Positions 32,870 through 38,774 of a DNA stretch of 38,774 nucleotides are shown here, one piece after another. Source of the DNA: Oscillospiraceae bacterium (lineage in GTDB: Bacteria; Bacillota; Clostridia; Oscillospirales; Acutalibacteraceae); NCBI GenBank assembly GCA_902787025.1, contig CADAER010000008.1:1-38774 (forward strand), given 5' to 3'. How positions within the stretch are numbered: position 1 is the first letter of the stretch; each line of letters opens with the position of its first letter. The notes beneath the pieces were generated by a model. It had not been told where the DNA came from, did not search any database, and saw only the letters and a program-made list of their open reading frames with translations. Position numbers and translations under genes: made by a program.

Positions 32870-35800
32870 ATGTCAAACACTATATTAAAAAACCGAATTG
32901 AAAAATGCGTTAATAATTTAGTTGTAGATGATAATATAATCATTGTAATAAAAGGTATGCCTTTTGATTTAATTGATACTGAAGCAGCTCAATCTATTAA
33001 TTATGATGAGATTATAAAAAATAAATTTAGCTATATGATGAGTATTGTTGGGAAACGCAAGTTTATTACATATGAAGAATTCCTTTTATTGAGTGATTTT
33101 ATAGTCTCCCAGTATTCTACTGTTTACATTTTGACAAACAATATATACTTGGAACAGTATCCTTTAAACCTATACTGTTCTTCAAAAACCATACAGGGAA
33201 TCATTACTCATTTTGAAGAATCTGATTCTGAAGAAGATGATGATAGAGAAGTTGGAAATATAGAGGAGATAATATCTCTTTTTGTCGGTGTCAAGGACTT
33301 TAACGGCTATCTAATCGGTGCTTACTGCGATGATAAAGCTTTAAGCAACCCAAAAATTGAAGCAATTAATATTTTTGAAGAATGTGAAGAGAACATTCAA
33401 AAAGTCGCTGATTCAGATGATTTTGTTGATTTAATAGAAGAATCGGACTATGTGTCGCTGATTAAAAAAGTGTTTGATGAGCCTGATGAAATATATATTA
33501 GGATTTCGAATTACACAGGTGATTTTTATAAATTAAAGAGTCATCTAAGTATTCTTGCTAAAAACTGGTCTGATTGGACTGATTTTTACATTGTTCAGGC
33601 ACAAGAAGTTGAAGAGTCATTTGAGCATCGCAGTGAGTACACAGAAATTTTGAAAAAGTACTGGGGACACGGCTCGTTTAGAAATATCGAGGTTTATGAT
33701 GTCCCATCTCTTGAAGAAGGAAAGAAAAAAGTTGTTAAAATCTCACAAGAGAACATAATTTCAAACCTTGTTGACCAAGTTGAAAAGTGTTCTGACAACA
33801 ATAAAGCTTTTAGAGATATGTTTGTAACTGCTCCTACTGGAGCAGGTAAATCTGTTATGTTTCAAATACCGGCAATTTATTTAGCAGAGAAACACAATTT
33901 GCTTACAATTGTCATTTCTCCGCTTATAGGTTTAATGAATGACCAAGTAAAAAATCTTGAAGTTAAAAATTATAAAGCTGCTAAAACAATCAATTCCGAC
34001 ATATCTCCAATTATTAAACAAGATATAATGGAAAAGGTTGCCGACAGTCATTATCACATTTTGTATATTTCTCCAGAAACATTGTTGAGCCGCAGTGATG
34101 TCGAACAATTGATTGGCGATAGAACGATTGGTATGATTGTAATTGATGAAGCACACATTGTTACTACTTGGGGAAAACAATTTAGGCCAGATTATTGGTA
34201 TTTAGGAGATCATATCAGGAAGCTTAGAAAAAAACAACTTGAGAGAAAAGGTCGTTCATTTGTTGTTGCTACCTTCACGGCAACCGCAATCTATCATGGT
34301 TTTGAAGACATGTATACAGAAACTGTAAACAGCTTACATATGTTAAATCCCATAACCTACTTGGGATATGTAAAACGTGATGATATAGATATTACAATCA
34401 CTAGGAAAGTTAAAGAAAATGGTCAAAGATCAGAGTATGAGTTAGATAAGGATTTTCAAATAGCTCAATTGGTAGAACGAGCGATTATCATGAACAAAAA
34501 AACGCTAATCTATTTCCCAACGATTGCTTTAATCAACAGATGTTATGAGGCTTTGCGATGTTACAAATCCCGTATTAAGCTTTTGCCCCAAGTTTCTATT
34601 TATCATGGTTCCCTTGATAAAGATAAGAAAGCAGAAAGCTATGAAAAGTTTTACAATGGTGAAAAACTGGTGATGTTAGCAACTAAGGCGTTTGGTATGG
34701 GAATTGATATTGATAATATTGAAATTGTCGCTCATTTTGCACCAACAGGAAATGTATGTGATTATGTTCAGGAAGTAGGTAGAGCGGCAAGAAGACCCGG
34801 TTTGAACGGCGAGGCTGTTTATCACTATGATTCTAGAGATTTTAAGCATATTAATAGACTTCATGGCTTATCAACAATACAGAAGTATCAGCTCATTGAA
34901 GTGATAAAGAAAATCACAGAATTATACTCTAATAGTTTAAAAAATGGAGGAAGAAACAACTTTACTAGGCGAAGGAACTCAATGCTTTTGGATGCTGAGA
35001 ATTTTTCTTATATTTTTGGCACTCCAATCAGTGATGAGGATTCTGATATTAATAAAGTAAAAACCGCATTACTCATAATTCAAAAGGACTTTGAAAACCG
35101 CATAGGATTTTCCCCCATTAATGTAAGACCAATACCGTTATTCTCTTTTGGTTATTTTAAAATAAGAGAAAAAACTCAAGAAATGTTGAAGAGTCGATAT
35201 TACGAATGTTTAGAAGAAATTGAGCCGGATAAGAATATATGTAGAATTAACTTGCAGAAAATATGGGACAAAGATTATCGTGGAATGTCGTTTCCACAGT
35301 TTAAATACTTAGTATACAGTAATAACAGCAATGAAGAGCTTGATTGTAATTTTGTTGATGAGTATCCGATGACACCGGCTCTGTGTGTTAATATAGAATT
35401 TGGTTCTGATTATAAAAGTTTATTTGAAAAATCCTGGAATGTAATTCAGTCATTCATTAATCAGCAAGTTCTTTTAGGAAAACATACTTCAATTATGGAA
35501 ATAACCAATGCAATTTCTCAAGGCTGCAACATTTCAGAATACAAAGCCCGGGCCATAACAGAGGTAATCATAGCTTCTATGGATTCTTATAGAAAGAATT
35601 TTTCTAGAAGTTCAACACCTATAGCGATTGAAAAAGCCACAAAAGACGGCAATATAAAGTATCAGTTCAATGTTGCTGTTAATAGCTATTTCAAATGGGT
35701 TGAGAATAAGTTTAATAATATTATTCAAGAAACCGTTGAAGGTGAGCTTTATCTTGTAAATGATAATGGTATCAAAGCAAAAGAAATAAGTGTTGTGTTA

Positions 35801-36109
35801 GGTATATTGGAATCTCTTGACGTGCTTTCATTCAAAATGATTGGTGGAGAAAGCAGTCAATTATACATTTATATCAACCAAATTCAGAGTCTTATCAATA
35901 TTATCAATTCTCCTGGTCGCTATGATAATAGGTTGCTTGACACAGTTGGCGAACGTCATCTGGTTTCGGTAAAAATGCTAACCTACTTATACGAAGGTAA
36001 TTTTACCAGCGACGAAACATGGGATATTATCGAAAACTATTTTCTTGGTATTATCCCGGAAACTGTTAAGAAGAATTGCAGAATAGAAAACCCGGCAATA
36101 GATATTTAG
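32870..36109 (+). CDS. RecQ-like DEAH helicase with a large unassigned N-terminal region (1079 aa)
   Basis: Residues 1 to about 300 have no domain I recognise; the segment 118-130 is very acidic (ESDSEEDDDREVG). The helicase core carries Walker A APTGAGKS (321-328), VISPLIGLMNDQVKNL (Ia), YISPETLL (Ib), DEAH (426-429), FTATA (III), then the second lobe with IYHGSLDKDKK, ATKAFGMGIDIDNI (V) and QEVGRAARRPG (VI), all RecQ-like. The last ~430 residues are helical, with winged-helix-like stretches (SIMEITNAISQGCNISEYKAR, KAKEISVVLGILESLDVLSF) but no obvious RecQ zinc site or HRDC domain. AGGAG precedes the ATG. DpdF of the Dpd system is another large RecQ-like defence helicase; I do not claim orthology. 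Confidence 0.88.
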   Translation: MSNTILKNRIEKCVNNLVVDDNIIIVIKGMPFDLIDTEAAQSINYDEIIKNKFSYMMSIVGKRKFITYEEFLLLSDFIVSQYSTVYILTNNIYLEQYPLNLYCSSKTIQGIITHFEESDSEEDDDREVGNIEEIISLFVGVKDFNGYLIGAYCDDKALSNPKIEAINIFEECEENIQKVADSDDFVDLIEESDYVSLIKKVFDEPDEIYIRISNYTGDFYKLKSHLSILAKNWSDWTDFYIVQAQEVEESFEHRSEYTEILKKYWGHGSFRNIEVYDVPSLEEGKKKVVKISQENIISNLVDQVEKCSDNNKAFRDMFVTAPTGAGKSVMFQIPAIYLAEKHNLLTIVISPLIGLMNDQVKNLEVKNYKAAKTINSDISPIIKQDIMEKVADSHYHILYISPETLLSRSDVEQLIGDRTIGMIVIDEAHIVTTWGKQFRPDYWYLGDHIRKLRKKQLERKGRSFVVATFTATAIYHGFEDMYTETVNSLHMLNPITYLGYVKRDDIDITITRKVKENGQRSEYELDKDFQIAQLVERAIIMNKKTLIYFPTIALINRCYEALRCYKSRIKLLPQVSIYHGSLDKDKKAESYEKFYNGEKLVMLATKAFGMGIDIDNIEIVAHFAPTGNVCDYVQEVGRAARRPGLNGEAVYHYDSRDFKHINRLHGLSTIQKYQLIEVIKKITELYSNSLKNGGRNNFTRRRNSMLLDAENFSYIFGTPISDEDSDINKVKTALLIIQKDFENRIGFSPINVRPIPLFSFGYFKIREKTQEMLKSRYYECLEEIEPDKNICRINLQKIWDKDYRGMSFPQFKYLVYSNNSNEELDCNFVDEYPMTPALCVNIEFGSDYKSLFEKSWNVIQSFINQQVLLGKHTSIMEITNAISQGCNISEYKARAITEVIIASMDSYRKNFSRSSTPIAIEKATKDGNIKYQFNVAVNSYFKWVENKFNNIIQETVEGELYLVNDNGIKAKEISVVLGILESLDVLSFKMIGGESSQLYIYINQIQSLINIINSPGRYDNRLLDTVGERHLVSVKMLTYLYEGNFTSDETWDIIENYFLGIIPETVKKNCRIENPAIDI

Positions 36110-36134
36110 AATTCGAAGATTGGAAGGTATAAGC

Positions 36135-38429
36135 ATGGCGTTCATTTTGAATAAACCAGACGATATGAAATTAATCTATGAAACATCTAAGTTGGTGTTC
36201 AATGGAGAAACTAATTTGTCTGAAGAAAAAGAGCGTTTAGCTAGTATTACGGGAGCCTCTGAAACATCTATAGGAATGTATTTTGACATTTATTATATGA
36301 TGAGAAAGGGAAAGTGCTTCAAACGTGGGACAAGTGGTGCGTATGTAAAATACTTAGTAAAAAGCATCTATAAAGATAATGGTCTTGATGCTGCAATTAA
36401 AGCTTTATCGTCAGCTAAATCAAATTCGATATATCAAGGAGCAAAAAGCATTGAAAGAGTGTGTAAAGAAGTAATTACAGAACTCGGATTGAGTATTAGC
36501 TATGATGAATTGGAAACTGATAAAAGTAATGAAAATAACGTTGACAATAATTGGTACCCTTCGCCTAACGACTACAATTCCGGAATCGCGAAAGAAGATT
36601 GGCTTGAGATTCTAAATAATAAAAACATTATCGGTCCTGTGTGGGGAAATGTTCTTGCAATGTTCTATACGGAGCCTGATGGTGCTACCTGTAAATACAT
36701 CGGAAACAAATTTCACGATGATCCGTTTTCAATTTCTGGAAAATGTACAAATTTAGCTAAAGCCATTTACAGAGAAACAAATTGCCCCATAATGGAAAAA
36801 GAGGATGGTGGAAAAAAGTATTGGCCTATTCTTTTCTTGGGCAGAGATGCAGGCAAAGATATGCCTGGCCAATGGGTTTGGAAACTTCGTCCCGAACTTT
36901 ATGATGCTTTAACTGAATTTGAAATATGGAATTACCTTCATAAGACAGGAAAGTTTTATTCTTGGGAAATCGTTGATGAGACAACTGCAATTAAAACTTG
37001 CGACAAATCATTTTTTGAGTTTGCTGGGTCAGGTATACCGAAAGAAATTTGCTGGTTTTTCAGCTTTGAAAACGCACAACCCGGTGAAAGTAAAGATGTT
37101 GTATTAACTTTTGAGGGAAACGATTATAAGGCACGTATCAAAAATGATACAACAGATAGGTTTCGCACAACAATCAATTGGTACACTGATCTAAGCACTG
37201 AATTTGCCAAAAATAAAAAAGATGACTTATCAGTTGTTTTCCGCAAAGTTTCACTCGACAAATATGAATTAAGCATAAAAGGTGGTGAGGCCTCAATGAC
37301 AACAAAACAGATGCTTGACGAAATCAAGAAGTATATAGCTGCAAGGGGCTTCACATATGAAGGCTCTTTGATTGAGAATTTCTATCTCAGTCTTAAATCC
37401 AAGCCTTTTGTTATTCTAGCCGGCACATCGGGCACAGGCAAAACAAAACTTGCCGAATACTTTGCCGATGCTGTAGGCGGCAGAAAAGAACTCGTTCCAG
37501 TTCGCCCTGATTGGTCCGATTCATCCGATCTTTTCGGTCATATTAACCTTAAAGGCGAATTCACTGCGGGTGCAATTATTGATTTTATAAAAGAAGCAAA
37601 CGAAAACAAGGGTAAACCTTATTTCCTGATTTTTGATGAAATGAATCTCGCCAGAGTGGAATACTACATGAGCGACTTTCTCTCGGTTCTTGAAACAAGG
37701 AGAAAAAGTGAAACAAACAATGAAATAATCACCGCTCCTCTCTTTAAAGACAGCATTCTCGGTAATGACGAGTCCGCGCTCAAAAAGTATTCAGGTCTGA
37801 CCATACCGGATAATCTTTACATTATAGGCACGGTAAATATGGACGAGACTACATTTCCGTTCAGCAAGAAAGTTCTCGACCGTGCAAATACAATTGAATT
37901 CAGCTATGTTGATCTTTCGCCTGTATTTGAGGATTACGGCTCTGTTGAAAAACCTATTCCGGTTCAGAATGATTATTTGAAGCCTTCTTTCATAAGGCTA
38001 CAGGAATGCTCCGGTCATAAAGATACTGTTCAGAAAACATGTGATGAATTGGTGAGAATTAATGATAAACTGAAAGCCGCCGATTTGCATGTCGGATACA
38101 GAATCCGTGATGATTTCTGTTTCTATATGATTAACAGAGAAATGGCAGACGTTCTCAGTTTTGATGAAGCTTTTGACAATCAGATTATGCAAAAAATACT
38201 TCCGAGGATACAAGGCAGCAGTTCATCGGTAAAAGAAGTGATTCAGGAGTTATTCAAAATATGCGCCGGCGATTATACAGGAATGGCCGATAACGGAAGC
38301 ATTAATGAAAGCATGAAACATTTTATTGAAACAAAACAGGATCAATGTAAATACTATAAGTCAGCCGAAAAGCTTGTATATATGATGAGGAGATACGAAG
38401 AGGATGGGTTCACTTCCTACTGGCTCTAA
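36135..38429 (+). CDS. McrB-type AAA+ NTPase with multi-part N-terminal recognition region
   Basis: The 764-residue protein starts at the ATG at 36135 (GGAAGG upstream); the TTG at 36120 is less likely. Residues 1-115 are helical (KLVFNGETNLSEEKERLASITG). Residues about 140-260 form a wHTH-like segment (GPVWGNVLAMFY, YRETNCPIMEKEDGGKKYWPILFLGR, VWKLRPELYDAL). Residues about 265-385 are beta-rich (VVLTFEGNDYKARIKNDTTDRFR). The AAA+ module carries Walker A GTSGTGKT (430-437), Walker B FDEMN (500-504) in the McrB signature DEMNLARVEYYMSDFLSVLE, and the NMDE sensor-like motif. It is likely the motor of a McrBC-type restriction complex with the next gene, which overlaps its 3' end. Confidence 0.88.
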   Translation: MAFILNKPDDMKLIYETSKLVFNGETNLSEEKERLASITGASETSIGMYFDIYYMMRKGKCFKRGTSGAYVKYLVKSIYKDNGLDAAIKALSSAKSNSIYQGAKSIERVCKEVITELGLSISYDELETDKSNENNVDNNWYPSPNDYNSGIAKEDWLEILNNKNIIGPVWGNVLAMFYTEPDGATCKYIGNKFHDDPFSISGKCTNLAKAIYRETNCPIMEKEDGGKKYWPILFLGRDAGKDMPGQWVWKLRPELYDALTEFEIWNYLHKTGKFYSWEIVDETTAIKTCDKSFFEFAGSGIPKEICWFFSFENAQPGESKDVVLTFEGNDYKARIKNDTTDRFRTTINWYTDLSTEFAKNKKDDLSVVFRKVSLDKYELSIKGGEASMTTKQMLDEIKKYIAARGFTYEGSLIENFYLSLKSKPFVILAGTSGTGKTKLAEYFADAVGGRKELVPVRPDWSDSSDLFGHINLKGEFTAGAIIDFIKEANENKGKPYFLIFDEMNLARVEYYMSDFLSVLETRRKSETNNEIITAPLFKDSILGNDESALKKYSGLTIPDNLYIIGTVNMDETTFPFSKKVLDRANTIEFSYVDLSPVFEDYGSVEKPIPVQNDYLKPSFIRLQECSGHKDTVQKTCDELVRINDKLKAADLHVGYRIRDDFCFYMINREMADVLSFDEAFDNQIMQKILPRIQGSSSSVKEVIQELFKICAGDYTGMADNGSINESMKHFIETKQDQCKYYKSAEKLVYMMRRYEEDGFTSYWL

Positions 38430-38774
38430 TAAGCTTATTGCAATACGCACTGAGCAGCTTGAACTGACAATCAAATCAAAGGAAAAACAGACTGCCCTCT
38501 TTGTGAATGAAGAGGAACAGTCTTCTTCAGTGCTGGTTGCGGGTTATGGAATTGAGTCGGTAAGAATAGACAGTCAGAATATTGAAATAAACGGTGCAAC
38601 GGGTGAATCTTATTCTTCAAGAAACATTAAAGTTAATCCGATGTTTTTTGAGCAGACCGATTATGAAATTGTTGTCAGAAGCAGAAACGGTCAATCTGTA
38701 TCTGTATGGCATGAGACTCCTTTGATAAGAGACAGGATTTCATCGGTTATTGATGATAACAATTCACTTGTTAC
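38404..38774 (+). CDS. Probable DUF2357/McrC-like partner protein, 3' partial
   Basis: The frame begins with the ATG at 38404, overlapping the McrB gene by 26 bases, with GAGGAG about 10 bases upstream, and is open to the window end (123 codons). It reads MGSLPTGSNKLIAIRTEQLE at the start, then a beta-rich segment (SVLVAGYGIESVRIDSQN, DYEIVVRSRNGQSVSVWHET), then RDRISSVIDDNNSLVT. That tail resembles the N-terminal part of DUF2357 proteins, which often pair with McrB and end in a PD-(D/E)xK nuclease; the nuclease part is not in the window. The coupled start argues for a fixed-ratio complex with McrB. Confidence 0.65.
   Translation, partial: MGSLPTGSNKLIAIRTEQLELTIKSKEKQTALFVNEEEQSSSVLVAGYGIESVRIDSQNIEINGATGESYSSRNIKVNPMFFEQTDYEIVVRSRNGQSVSVWHETPLIRDRISSVIDDNNSLV

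Larger units (their letters stand above)
24091..38774. mobile_element. Genomic island (left part) at tRNA-Ser, carrying integrase and defence genes
   Basis: The stretch after the tRNA is visibly AT-richer than the core, especially from 26900 on, with codons such as AAA, ATT and GAA dominant, while core genes use GC-rich third positions. It begins with a tyrosine integrase next to the tRNA and carries restriction-modification and helicase/nuclease genes typical of defence islands. No conjugation or phage structural genes are visible. The right end is outside the window. Confidence 0.7.

Overview
The window is almost entirely chromosome of a Gram-positive, Clostridia-type bacterium, most likely an uncultured gut Oscillospirales/Ruminococcaceae relative. 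This rests on the rpmG-secE-nusG-rplK-rplA-rplJ-rplL cluster, a YwiB (DUF1934)-argS pair, an HtrA/two-component module, a CwlD-like amidase, a DUF4474 protein and consensus SigA promoters. The taxon is inferred; no 16S gene is present.

Bases 1 to about 510 do not belong with the rest. They hold the C-terminus of a Bacteroidota-type SecG and, convergent to it, the last ~85 codons of an outer-membrane beta-barrel protein. The barrel end is joined in frame to the middle of gyrB, giving a 666-codon hybrid reading frame. A metagenome assembly misjoin is the simplest explanation.

510-24000 is core chromosome. Minus strand: an unknown gene and gyrB. Plus strand: ddl, DUF1934 and argS, then an Amidase_3 and an NSS-family sodium symporter. 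Minus strand again: the ribosomal/secretion cluster from rpmG to rplL, with its own promoters, an L10 leader with an attenuator, and no rpoB downstream. Further along the minus strand come a small membrane protein, a DUF4474 surface protein, HtrA, a histidine kinase/response regulator pair, a HerA-like (DUF853) ATPase and galM. galM is divergent from a GH28-like beta-helix protein with its own consensus promoter.

24003-24090 is tRNA-Ser(CGA). A tyrosine integrase follows 250 bp downstream, and the DNA then becomes clearly AT-richer to the end of the window. I read this as a genomic island at the 3' end of the tRNA; its far end is outside the window. Its cargo is a Sel1-repeat protein and then a tight, co-directional series: a Sau3AI-like (GATC) restriction enzyme and C5-methylase, an RpoD-like sigma factor, a NERD-nuclease/UvrD-type helicase, a 1079-residue RecQ-like helicase with an unassigned N-terminal third, a McrB-type AAA+ NTPase, and a DUF2357-like McrC-type partner cut by the window end.

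The best candidate for an undescribed system is the five-gene block sigma factor / NERD-helicase / RecQ-like helicase / McrB / DUF2357 (29792-38774), behind a GATC restriction-modification pair. A primary-type sigma factor with an intact -35-reading region 4, but changed residues in the promoter-melting region 2, is unexpected in a defence operon. Two inferences are possible: it regulates the cargo, or it is a working part of a promoter- or R-loop-sensing nuclease system.
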